A DNA stretch of 12,404 bases from positions 1 through 12,404 of the forward strand of contig MHDY01000206.1 of assembly GCA_001803705.1 (NCBI GenBank), in the 5' to 3' direction. The stretch comes from Nitrospirae bacterium GWC2_56_14 (GTDB lineage Bacteria; Nitrospirota; UBA9217). A model generated the notes under the pieces. That model ran no database searches. It was not told where the DNA came from and saw nothing but the letters and a program-made list of their open reading frames with translations. Below, one piece after another: positions 1 through 6,503 of the stretch. The first letter of the stretch is position 1. Each line of letters begins with the position of its first letter. Made by a program: the position numbers and the translations under genes.

Positions 1-787
1 CGACAACGAATGCCGTCGGGGCGTGGACGGCAATTCCGTACACGACGGCAGCCAGAAACGAAACGGTAAAAACGGCAGTGGCGCGGCGGCTTTCCGGGGA
101 AGGAATGAATGCGACCTCTGCCTCTTCGGCATGATAGCGCTGGGTGTCGCGGGTGGCGCGCTGAATCCGCTGTACCATGAACCAGGTGACGACAAGGGTA
201 ATGGCGGCGACCGGGCCGCACACAAAAAGCAACATCGGCCCGTAGCCTATGTTGGTCAAACCGAGCAGGGTAATGACCGGAGGGGTGAACGGGCCGAGAA
301 TCAGCGCCTCCTCCCCTACCGCCTGGAAAATGACCCCCACAGTGCTGCGAGAGAGTCCGACGGCAGCGGCGACCGGCACGACAATGGGTGCGATGATGGC
401 GTTCCCGCCTGCCATGGTCCCCAACAGTCCCACCATGACCAGGCAAGCGGCCATGATGCCGAGCATCGCCTTCCGCTCAGTGTCGACGCCGATTGTGTGA
501 ATGATGCGGTGAACGATGGTATGGGAAACGCCGGTAGCGGTGAGGACTTCCCCCAGGCCGCGCCCCAGCATGATGATAAGCCCCACGAGGGCGAGGAAGG
601 AGCCCATCCCCTTGGCGAGGGCATCGGCAAAGGTGATAAGCGTCTGCTGGCTGAGAATGGCGCCTATGACGACGCACACGGCGGTAGCTGTCAGCACATC
701 CACATTGCGGAACACCAGCACCAGGTACACCAGCAGCGGGGCAAGCCCCAGCACGCCCCACCACAGATCGGGAATCGATTCAATCAT
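1..787 (-). CDS. Multi-spanning permease, GntP/ion-transporter-superfamily-like (3' end outside window)
   Basis: An open frame begins with ATG at 787 and runs off the left edge, so 262 residues of the N-terminal part are visible. They are mostly hydrophobic, with about seven or eight likely membrane segments, for example near residues 9-27, 31-47, 60-82, 108-126, 128-145, 184-205 and 238-258. The segment GTMAGGNAIIAPIVVPVAAA (about 123-142) and the later GPFTPPVITLLGL resemble the glycine/proline-rich discontinuous helices of secondary transporters of the ion transporter superfamily (GntP and relatives). That assignment is from memory of the pattern, not a search. The start lies 16 bases after the stop of the D-aminoacylase-like gene, with AAAGG about 12 bases upstream, so the two are probably one transcript. 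An inner-membrane carrier importing an organic acid or N-acyl amino acid is a reasonable inference; the substrate cannot be read from the sequence. Confidence 0.75.
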   Translation of the reverse strand, partial: MIESIPDLWWGVLGLAPLLVYLVLVFRNVDVLTATAVCVVIGAILSQQTLITFADALAKGMGSFLALVGLIIMLGRGLGEVLTATGVSHTIVHRIIHTIGVDTERKAMLGIMAACLVMVGLLGTMAGGNAIIAPIVVPVAAAVGLSRSTVGVIFQAVGEEALILGPFTPPVITLLGLTNIGYGPMLLFVCGPVAAITLVVTWFMVQRIQRATRDTQRYHAEEAEVAFIPSPESRRATAVFTVSFLAAVVYGIAVHAPTAFVV

Positions 788-803
788 CAGGGTTGGTTAC
801 CTT

Positions 804-2408
804 TCATCGGCCACGCCGCACTACCCGGCCGGCTCTGATGCCGGTCAGCGAACCGTCCCGTATCACCGGCTTTCCCGCAATCAGCAGATGGCTGATTCCG
901 GTCGAATACCGGTGCGGGTCAGCGTAATCGGCCCGGTCAGCAATTACCGAGGGATCGAAAAGCACGAGATCCGCAACGTTCCCTTCGCGTACGAACCCGC
1001 GGTCGGCAATCCCGAGCCGCGATGCTGGAAGGCCGGTCATCTTGTGAATGGCCGCCGGCAGATCCAGCACCCCCTGTTCCCGCACATACCGCCCCAGCAC
1101 CCGCGGAAAGCAGCCATAGGAACGGGGATGGGTGGCATCACCTACCGCCTCGGCGGCGTTCAGCCCATGTCCGTCGGAACCAACCGCGATAGTGGGATCA
1201 GCCAGAATGGCGCGCACGTCTTCCTCGGCCATGGAAAAGAAGACTGCCGGAACCTCCGCCCGCTCCTCCGCCAGCAGCCTGATCACTGCTTCACCCGCCG
1301 GACACTCCCATGCAGCGGCGAGTGCCTCGATGGTCCGTCCGGCAAATTTGCGGTTCCCCTCGGAGCGGCAGGAACTGATCATGATGCCAGCGGCACCTTC
1401 CCGCTTCTCCATCTCGACCGTAATCTCGGCAACGAGCCGCTCTTTCAGCAGCGGGTCCGCAAGCCGGTTCAGGAGCGCCCTGACACCACCCGCATGTGCC
1501 CACTGGGGAACGACGGCAGTCAGCGACGTAGCCGAAGCGGCATAGGGATATTGATCGGCGCCTATGTCAGCCCCCCGTTGCCGTGCGGTGGCAAGCCTGT
1601 CCAGCGCGTCGCTCCCCTTGCCCCGGTTGTTCCGGCCAAGAGCCTTGAGGTGGGAAACCTGCATGCGGACACCGGCTGACAGTGCAATCTCCACTGCCTC
1701 GTCCAGCGCCTCCATCAGCCCGTCGCCTTCTCCCCGTATGTGGCTTGTGCAGAGCCCGCCATGCAGCGCAACGGTGGTCGCCAGCGACACCAGTTCGTCT
1801 CTTCCCGCGTAGCTTCCGGGAGGGTAAATCAGCCCGGTGGACATACCCCATGCGCCCTGGTCGAGGGCCGACGCAAGCTGCTGCTGCATGTGCGCCAGCT
1901 CCGACGGACTCGCAGTCCGGTCATCCAGCCCCATTGCCCCGATGCGGAGCGCCGCGTGCCCTACCAGAAGGGCCAGGTTGATGCCCGGGCGGAGAGCTTC
2001 CATATGTGCCACGTAGGAAGAAAGGTCCGTCCACGGGATAGGTCCCGGAGGAAGAGAATATTCGTGCACCGCCAGATACCCGGAAAGTTCCGTTTCCCGG
2101 CCCGGCAGGACCGGAAAGGCGCTCAGGCCGCAGTTGCCGCATACCTCCAGGGTCACCCCCTGAAACAGTTTGCTCTCGGCTCCGGGATATCGGAACAAAG
2201 AAAGGTCCGAGTGGCCGTGGATATCGATAAAGCCGGGAGCGAGTACCAGACCGTCTGCATCGACAACCTCGTCCGCCAGCCGGTCGATGCGCGGCGCGAC
2301 TGCGGCAACAATGCCGCTTCCGATGCCGACGTCGGCCCGGAAGGGAGGCGCGCCTGAGCCGTCGATGACGATAACTCCGCGGAATATGTGTGAGAGGGAT
2401 GTAGCCAA
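804..2408 (-). CDS. N-acyl-D-amino-acid deacylase (D-aminoacylase) family amidohydrolase
   Basis: This 534-residue protein has the normal length and motif order of the D-aminoacylase branch of the amidohydrolase superfamily. Those enzymes are zinc-dependent and release free D-amino acids from N-acyl-D-amino acids, probably in the cytoplasm. Visible are the first metal site H64-x-H66 in IDIHGHSD, the family cysteine in EVCGNCG (C90/C93; the family zinc-ligand position is probably C93), histidines H223 (TSHIRGEGDG) and H253 (VSHLKALG), the catalytic aspartate in VGSDGHG (D412), and the signature HPRSYGCFPRVLGRYVRE from H427. The C-terminal part returns to the small beta-sandwich (NVADLVLFDP). 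The start is TTG at 2408 with AAGGA eight bases upstream, and no ATG lies near in frame. The permease gene follows after 16 bases, which suggests uptake plus deacylation. N-acyl-D-glutamate or -aspartate deacylases and other substrates remain possible. Confidence 0.88.
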   Translation of the reverse strand: MATSLSHIFRGVIVIDGSGAPPFRADVGIGSGIVAAVAPRIDRLADEVVDADGLVLAPGFIDIHGHSDLSLFRYPGAESKLFQGVTLEVCGNCGLSAFPVLPGRETELSGYLAVHEYSLPPGPIPWTDLSSYVAHMEALRPGINLALLVGHAALRIGAMGLDDRTASPSELAHMQQQLASALDQGAWGMSTGLIYPPGSYAGRDELVSLATTVALHGGLCTSHIRGEGDGLMEALDEAVEIALSAGVRMQVSHLKALGRNNRGKGSDALDRLATARQRGADIGADQYPYAASATSLTAVVPQWAHAGGVRALLNRLADPLLKERLVAEITVEMEKREGAAGIMISSCRSEGNRKFAGRTIEALAAAWECPAGEAVIRLLAEERAEVPAVFFSMAEEDVRAILADPTIAVGSDGHGLNAAEAVGDATHPRSYGCFPRVLGRYVREQGVLDLPAAIHKMTGLPASRLGIADRGFVREGNVADLVLFDPSVIADRADYADPHRYSTGISHLLIAGKPVIRDGSLTGIRAGRVVRRGR

Positions 2409-2470
2409 TGATCGGGTCCTTCAGGAATTACTGCCGGTCTTTTCTGCTCAATAGTGCAGGTGGACCATGG

Positions 2471-2494
2471 AAAAGGCGGCCAAAGCCGCCTTTT
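2471..2494 (-). terminator. Rho-independent terminator of the FKBP gene
   Basis: A perfect 10-bp inverted repeat, AAAAGGCGGC and GCCGCCTTTT, encloses the 4-base loop CAAA. It sits 14 bases beyond the stop codon of the minus-strand prolyl isomerase gene. Read on the minus strand the stem ends in four T. The A/T ends make it symmetric, so it could also stop plus-strand transcripts. It separates the isomerase from the D-aminoacylase gene, which therefore probably needs its own promoter or depends on read-through. Confidence 0.8.
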
Positions 2495-2507
2495 GTTGTC
2501 CCTGTCG

Positions 2508-2939
2508 TTATTTCACATCCAGCAATTCGATGTCGAAAATGAGGGTGGCATTGGGAGGGACATCCCTCCCTGCGCCACGGGAGCCATAGGCAAGCTCGGG
2601 CGGACATACCAGCTGTGCCTTGCCGCCCACCTTCATCATCTGTACACCGAGAGTCCAGCAGGGGATAACCCTCGAGAGCGGGAACGTGGCAGGCTGCTTC
2701 CGTTTGTAGGAGCTGTCGAATTCCAGACCGTCGGGGAGCGTGCCGCGATAATGGACCTCGACGGTACTTGCGGCGGTGGGCGACTTACCGCTCCCCTCCT
2801 TGATGGACCTGTATACCAGGCCCGATGAAGTTTTCACGGCTCCTTTTTCCTTTGCGGCCTTTTCGACCGTCTCGTTAGCCATGGCGAAACACGGGACCGC
2901 AAGGGTGGCGGCAATAGCAGCTATGACGAGTCTCTTCAT
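2508..2939 (-). CDS. Exported FKBP-type peptidyl-prolyl cis-trans isomerase (FkpA/Mip-like)
   Basis: The 143-residue product starts with a signal peptide (MKR, then a hydrophobic stretch, cleavage probably after AMA at residue 21), so the mature protein should act in the periplasm as a proline isomerase and folding helper. A single FKBP domain covers about residues 38-143. Residues matching the FKBP ligand pocket are Y64 (VHYRG), D75 (EFDSS), F86, V91-I92 and W95 (RVIPCW), and Y118 (LAYG); the GSRGAGRDVPPNATLIF ending is typical of the FkpA/Mip branch. It lacks the long N-terminal dimerisation helices of Mip, keeping only about 20 residues before the domain. C17 is preceded by proline and does not form a good lipobox, so I do not call it a lipoprotein. 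ATG at 2939 follows a strong AGGAGG. A terminator lies just downstream, so it is probably monocistronic. Confidence 0.92.
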   Translation of the reverse strand: MKRLVIAAIAATLAVPCFAMANETVEKAAKEKGAVKTSSGLVYRSIKEGSGKSPTAASTVEVHYRGTLPDGLEFDSSYKRKQPATFPLSRVIPCWTLGVQMMKVGGKAQLVCPPELAYGSRGAGRDVPPNATLIFDIELLDVK

Positions 2940-2969
2940 TTTTCCCTCCTCAATGTAATGTCACTTCCT

Positions 2970-2998
2970 TAAGTACCACCGGTACAGGCCGTCGTCAA
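2970..2998 (-). promoter_or_regulatory. Possible sigma-70 promoter of the FKBP gene
   Basis: On the minus strand TTGACG (2993-2998) matches the -35 consensus at five of six positions. At 17 bases distance lies TACTTA (2970-2975), a poor -10 match preceded by TGG, which could act as an extended element. A small inverted repeat, GTACC-acc-GGTAC, spans 2973-2985 over the -10 region. The call rests mainly on the -35 box and position. Confidence 0.3.
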
Positions 2999-3020
2999 TG
3001 AGTGAGTGAGCATGGGGCGG

Positions 3021-3048
3021 GTGACATGGCGCCAGAAAAGGGTAAACT
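3021..3048 (+). promoter_or_regulatory. Possible promoter of the PAS-domain gene
   Basis: GTGACA (3021-3026) matches the -35 consensus at five of six positions and TAAACT (3043-3048) matches the -10 at four of six, with a 16-base spacer. A second -10-like box, TATGAT, is at 3049-3054. If real, transcription begins near 3055-3060, which favours the ATG at 3089 over the earlier in-frame starts. Confidence 0.3.
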
Positions 3049-3088
3049 TATGATAGCGAACAGAGCGTATTCAGCAAAGGGAGGGACA

Positions 3089-3466
3089 ATGGAAAAAAAC
3101 CCGCAACTGGATGAGCACACCCGTCATTTTCTGCTGCAATGGGAGTATTTCCCCTACCCTGCTCTCATGATCCGCCGGGACCGGACGATATTGGCAGCGA
3201 ACCCTGCTGCAGAGCGCGCAGGAATCAATGCCAGCATCCGCTGTTGCGACGTCGGCATCAAAGAGTCACACAGCAGCTGCCTCGCCGATTGCGCCCTCAG
3301 TGAAAATGCAGCAAAACGGCTCGTAGGCTACTCAAAAGAGTTCGGGGCCTTTCTCGACAGCTACTGGATGCCGGTAGTCGGGTTGGAGGATGTGTTCATT
3401 CATTTCAGCATCGACATCAGCAATGTTGCCGATCCGGCATTGTTTCCGGCAGGAGAGGATCAGTAA
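3089..3466 (+). CDS. Small stand-alone PAS-domain protein with a cysteine cluster
   Basis: The frame is open from a GTG at 3002, but ATG at 3089 has the strongest ribosome site (AGGGAGGG at 3078-3085) and places the start just before the recognisable domain, giving 125 residues. An ATG at 3050 with AAAAGGG upstream is the main alternative. Residues about 20-45 (FPYPALMIRRDRTILAANPA) have the opening strand pair and Asn of a PAS fold, and the last strands (VFIHFSIDISN) fit its end. Between them are C52, C53, C64 and C68, arranged CC-x10-C-x3-C, recalling the cysteine motif often found after PAS domains in deltaproteobacterial sensor proteins. There is no output domain, signal peptide or membrane segment. 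It is therefore a cytoplasmic single-domain sensor or a partner of another signalling protein. Ligand and partner are unknown. The gene stands alone on its strand. Confidence 0.7.
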   Translation: MEKNPQLDEHTRHFLLQWEYFPYPALMIRRDRTILAANPAAERAGINASIRCCDVGIKESHSSCLADCALSENAAKRLVGYSKEFGAFLDSYWMPVVGLEDVFIHFSIDISNVADPALFPAGEDQ

Positions 3467-3502
3467 ATATCAGTATGGGGGGATTCCGACCGAAAGCGGA
3501 AA

Positions 3503-4939
3503 TCAGCAGAGCCGCAACTGGCCGTCAGCGTCGGAGTCGAACACCACGTCACGGGCATCGGCAGCCGGCACCAGAAGAACGGGAGCAGGGGCGGGTACGG
3601 CAGCTTTTTCTGTTGCGGCCTTCCCGGCTTGACGCTCGCTTACGGACCGCGCCCCATCCTCCGCCGCCCGTTTGGCCAGCTTGTCGCATCGTTCGTTGAA
3701 AGGGTGTCCGGAATGGCCCGGCAGCCATTCCCACGTCACCTCGTGCCTGCCGGAAAGCGACGCGAGCTGCTGCCACAAGTCCTGATTCTTGAGAGCATCG
3801 GGCGACTCCAATCTGCCGGTGCGGACCCAGCCTTTAAGCCATTCGCTCATCCCCCGGACCAGATACTGCGAGTCGCTGTAGACCCGCACCCTTCTCGGGC
3901 TTTTCAGCGCTTCCAACCCCCTGATTGCCGCAATCAGTTCCATCCGCTGGGACGTTGACTCCGGCTCGAAACCGCTCAACTCCCTTTCGAACTCCCCATA
4001 GCGGAGGATTACGCCATATCCACCGGGCCCCGCGTCTCTGCCCGAACCATCACTGTACAACTCCACCACACCGGGCGGCGGCGGGGTAAAGGCAACCTCA
4101 AGAGCAGCAAAACCCAGCTTGCGGAGCAGAGGGATAAGATCGGGAAGATTTGGAGGCCGGCACTGCAGATCGGCAAGGGACACCTCCAGGGGAACGTCAT
4201 AACGAACGGTGGCCAGCTTCCTGGAGAGCCGTGCCTGATCGGCATGGACATAGAGGCTTTCCCGGCGGGCCTTGCCGCTGACGAGATGTTTCCACTCCAG
4301 CACCCCCTCCAGTGAACCGAACTGCCGTACCAGCCGAGCCGCAGTCTTCTCTCCTATGCCGGGAACACCGGGGATATTGTCGGCGGTATCGCCAGCCAGG
4401 CCAAGAACATCGGCCACGAGTTCCGGAGGCACGCCGAAACGTTCCAGGACATCCTGCGGCCCCGACCGCTTCCCCTTCATGGTATCCAGGAGGGCGATCC
4501 CGTCCCCCACGATCTGCAGCAGGTCCTTGTCGCCGGTGACCACCGTCACCTCGACTCCTTCGGCGGCAAAGGCGCGCGCCAGGGTGGCAATAACATCGTC
4601 CGCCTCGAACCCGGGAGCTTCCAGGGCAGGAATATTCAGAGCCTGCAATACCTTCCTGATCCAGGGAAGCTGGGGCACCAGGTCCTCAGGCATGGTTTCG
4701 CGGTGAGCTTTATAGGCTGGATACAGTTCGCGGCGGAAGGTTTCGTCACGCGGGGGGTCGAAGACGACGGCAAAATAATCGGGACGGTTCTCCTGCAGCA
4801 GGGTCAGGAGCATCCTGGTGAAACCGAAGACGGCATTGGTCGGCATCCCCCCGGAGGCGGAAAGCTCCCTGAATCCGTAGTAGGCGCGGTAGATATAGCT
4901 GGAGCCGTCCAGTAAATAGAGCTGCGGCGGCGCGTTCAT
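3503..4939 (-). CDS. Fused Pol I-type 5'-3' exonuclease (flap nuclease) and ribonuclease HI
   Basis: The 478 residues contain two complete nucleases. Residues 1-283 form a 5'-3' exonuclease like the N-terminal domain of DNA polymerase I: D11 (LLDGSSYIYRAYYGF), D61, FRRELYPAYKAHR, E112/D114/D115 (FEADD), D137/D139 (TGDKD), and D184/D187 within GDTADNIPGVPGIGEKTA, the helix-hairpin-helix segment. After a short proline linker (TPPPPG, 285-290), residues 291-425 are RNase HI with all catalytic residues: D297 (YSDGSG), E334 (QRMELIAA), D356 (YSDSQYL), H409 (PGHSGH) and D419 (NERCDKLAKRA). A 50-residue Ala/Pro-rich tail follows. No polymerase domain is present. The combination suits removal of RNA primers from Okazaki fragments or of RNA-DNA hybrids in the cytoplasm. 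The start ATG overlaps the acetyltransferase stop (ATGA), indicating translational coupling. Confidence 0.93.
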   Translation of the reverse strand: MNAPPQLYLLDGSSYIYRAYYGFRELSASGGMPTNAVFGFTRMLLTLLQENRPDYFAVVFDPPRDETFRRELYPAYKAHRETMPEDLVPQLPWIRKVLQALNIPALEAPGFEADDVIATLARAFAAEGVEVTVVTGDKDLLQIVGDGIALLDTMKGKRSGPQDVLERFGVPPELVADVLGLAGDTADNIPGVPGIGEKTAARLVRQFGSLEGVLEWKHLVSGKARRESLYVHADQARLSRKLATVRYDVPLEVSLADLQCRPPNLPDLIPLLRKLGFAALEVAFTPPPPGVVELYSDGSGRDAGPGGYGVILRYGEFERELSGFEPESTSQRMELIAAIRGLEALKSPRRVRVYSDSQYLVRGMSEWLKGWVRTGRLESPDALKNQDLWQQLASLSGRHEVTWEWLPGHSGHPFNERCDKLAKRAAEDGARSVSERQAGKAATEKAAVPAPAPVLLVPAADARDVVFDSDADGQLRLC

Positions 4940-5457
4940 GTTCGGCGGCGCTTCTTCCGTGGCTCCTTGGGAGCCTCGGCCACAGGTTTGAACTCGGGTT
5001 CGTAGCCGACGACAAACTTGGCAACGGTACTGTTCCGCATGCTCAGGAAGTGGGAGTTATCCGGATTGAACGGGCAACGGGGCGAGCTGCACGGTTCGAA
5101 GCCGAATTTTGTATAATAGCCGGGCTCGCCCAGTACGAAGAGGGTGCTGCTTTTAATCGGTTCCTGCCGCAAAGCGAACCGGAGCAGTTCCGAGCCCACC
5201 CCCTGCTTCTGAAACTCGGGAGTCACGGCCATCGGCGCCAGGTGCAATCCGCACACCTCACTGCCGTCGTAGGCATTAGAAAAAGCAATATACGCGATCA
5301 CCCTGTTGGTGCGCAGGCAAACCCATTCATGCAGAGGCCTGCCGGCTTCGTGGAGGTTGCGAACCAGGTCCGCTTCGTATTCGCTGCCGGGAAATGCACT
5401 ACGCAGCAGCGCATAGACTTTCGCCCGGTGTTCTTCTGTCACTTTTTGAATTTTCAT
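4936..5457 (-). CDS. GNAT-family N-acetyltransferase, YhbS-like
   Basis: This 173-residue protein has the GNAT fold. The acetyl-CoA loop is QKQGVG (83-88) after LAPMAVTPEF, and the later LGEPGYYTKFGFEPC (109-123) is the pattern of the YhbS group of predicted acetyltransferases (COG3153). The acceptor is unknown; small molecules, peptides or protein amines are all possible. It ends in a basic tail (PRKKRRRT). An in-frame TTG at 5463 also exists, but ATG at 5457 is better because AGGA lies nine bases before it and only three before the TTG. The stop overlaps the start of the exonuclease-RNase HI gene by ATGA. The preceding 71-residue gene ends 81 bases upstream, and all three probably belong to one transcript. 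Confidence 0.85.
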   Translation of the reverse strand: MKIQKVTEEHRAKVYALLRSAFPGSEYEADLVRNLHEAGRPLHEWVCLRTNRVIAYIAFSNAYDGSEVCGLHLAPMAVTPEFQKQGVGSELLRFALRQEPIKSSTLFVLGEPGYYTKFGFEPCSSPRCPFNPDNSHFLSMRNSTVAKFVVGYEPEFKPVAEAPKEPRKKRRRT

Positions 5458-5538
5458 AGGCAAAGGTCCTGAATATGGAGTAACCGTGACAGGGAGGAAT
5501 GAAGAATTGTGCAGCCCGAAGAGGATCCTGCCGGCCGG

Positions 5539-5754
5539 CTACCGGCGGGGCGAATCAAGAAGCGGCTTGAGGAACTTTTCGAAGACCACCTGTTGTTTTG
5601 CAGTCAGCAGGTCGAGATTCCCTTCATTGTCGAGCAGAAAGGTCGCAACTCCGATGACTGTTCTCGGCAGATAGCCGGTTCCGGCAACGATCTCTTCGAT
5701 TTCACCGGTTCGGGTCCTCAGCAGAGTGCGCAGCAGGCGCAGGTCAACGAGCAT
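5539..5754 (-). CDS. Small protein of unknown function, 71 residues
   Basis: I do not recognise a named family. The frame starts at ATG 5754 with GGAG seven bases upstream and about 43 bases below the likely start of a good promoter, which argues for a real gene. The product has no signal peptide or membrane span. Its first 14 residues are Leu/Arg-rich (LVDLRLLRTLLRTR), the middle is VAGTGYLPRTVIGVATFLLD, and the end is LTAKQQVVFEKFLKPLL, which looks like an amphipathic helix. The N-terminal pattern could be a short helical or DNA-binding module, but this is a guess. The TAG stop lies in the loop of a 5-bp GC hairpin (5534-5546) without a T run. The acetyltransferase and exonuclease-RNase HI genes follow on the same strand. 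Confidence 0.6.
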   Translation of the reverse strand: MLVDLRLLRTLLRTRTGEIEEIVAGTGYLPRTVIGVATFLLDNEGNLDLLTAKQQVVFEKFLKPLLDSPRR

Positions 5755-5803
5755 GTGAGATCTCCAGCAGCATTAGTGGGTATGGCTTTGGTACAGAGTC
5801 GCA

Positions 5804-5833
5804 GTTATACCGTCAGCGGCACCCTCTTGTCAA
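5804..5833 (-). promoter_or_regulatory. Sigma-70-type promoter inside the gene cluster
   Basis: On the minus strand a perfect -35 box TTGACA (5828-5833) is followed after 18 bases by TATAAC (5804-5809), five of six matches to the -10 consensus. Transcription would start near 5797, about 43 bases before the 71-residue gene. It lies in the 102-base gap after the LOG gene and would drive the 71-residue protein, the acetyltransferase and the exonuclease-RNase HI fusion separately from dus. Confidence 0.65.
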
Positions 5834-5856
5834 CTTCCGAGCACCGTTTCTCCCGG

Positions 5857-6453
5857 TTACGTTTCCTGCCGATCAATCACCTTGGCAACGGGCGGCGGCA
5901 TATACCTCTCGAACCGGGCCAGCAGCTCATCCACCGATTCCGCGACGATCAACATCTCCCGCTGGGCCTCCTTTACGAAACCTTCCGCAGCCGCATGGTC
6001 GAGGAAGGCGACGAGATGATCGTAATATCCGGCCACGTTCAGCAGGCCGCATGGCTTGCGGTGGAACCCGAGCTGTGCCCAGGTCCAGATCTCGAATAAC
6101 TCTTCGAATGTGCCGATGCCGCCGGGAAGCGCCACGAAGCCATCGGCAAGTTCGGCCATCAGCGCCTTGCGGTCATGCATCGATTCGACAACATGGAATT
6201 CGGTAAGTCCCGAATGGCCGACCTCCTTTTCCAGCAGGGCCTTCGGCATGACGCCAACCGCCTTCCCTCCCGCTTCAAGCACTGCATCCGCAATTATCCC
6301 CATGAGACCGATCTGGGCTCCTCCATACACCAGTCCATAGCCGCGTCGGGCCAGCGTCGTTCCGAGCAGCCTCGCCTGTTCGGCATACGACGCTTCCCGG
6401 CCGATAGAAGAGCCGCAATAGACGCAAATGGTCCGCAGAGTCGTACCAGTCAT
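5857..6453 (-). CDS. LOG-family nucleoside 5'-monophosphate phosphoribohydrolase
   Basis: The 198-residue product matches the LOG / TIGR00730 family, cytoplasmic Rossmann-fold enzymes that split the base from nucleoside 5'-monophosphates; plant and some bacterial members release active cytokinins, others act on AMP or similar nucleotides. Visible are CVYCGSSIG (10-18), GYGLVYGGAQIGLMG (38-52), the HDRK segment with R95, and the signature PGGIGTFEE (110-118) continuing into LFEIWTWAQLG. Length is typical. The frame is open further upstream to 6777, but the family begins at ATG 6453, which has AAGGGA just before it; the extension would overlap the hydrolase gene in another frame. The alpha/beta hydrolase gene ends 50 bases upstream, so co-transcription with it and dus is likely. 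Which nucleotide is used in this organism cannot be read here. Confidence 0.92.
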   Translation of the reverse strand: MTGTTLRTICVYCGSSIGREASYAEQARLLGTTLARRGYGLVYGGAQIGLMGIIADAVLEAGGKAVGVMPKALLEKEVGHSGLTEFHVVESMHDRKALMAELADGFVALPGGIGTFEELFEIWTWAQLGFHRKPCGLLNVAGYYDHLVAFLDHAAAEGFVKEAQREMLIVAESVDELLARFERYMPPPVAKVIDRQET

Positions 6454-6503
6454 GTTTTCCCTTTCAGTACCGAAGGCAGCTGGTCCTGTGTTCCACGCTG
6501 AAG

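Noticed and set aside
23..838. Long plus-strand open frame of 271 residues
   Set aside because: It is antisense to the hydrophobic permease frame, is full of His/Gly/Asp/Arg with no domain, and arises from the GC-rich codon pattern.
516..1679. Plus-strand open frame of 387 residues
   Set aside because: Antisense to the D-aminoacylase gene, which has complete family motifs; the product here has a low-complexity, random composition.
2508..2939. FKBP isomerase as a lipoprotein via C17
   Set aside because: The residue before C17 is proline and the lipobox is not met; an ordinary signal peptidase I site (AMA) is present.
3482..3504. Possible terminator between the convergent PAS and nuclease genes
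   Set aside because: The TTCCG/CGGAA stem is only five pairs (more only with a bulge) and no T run follows on either strand.
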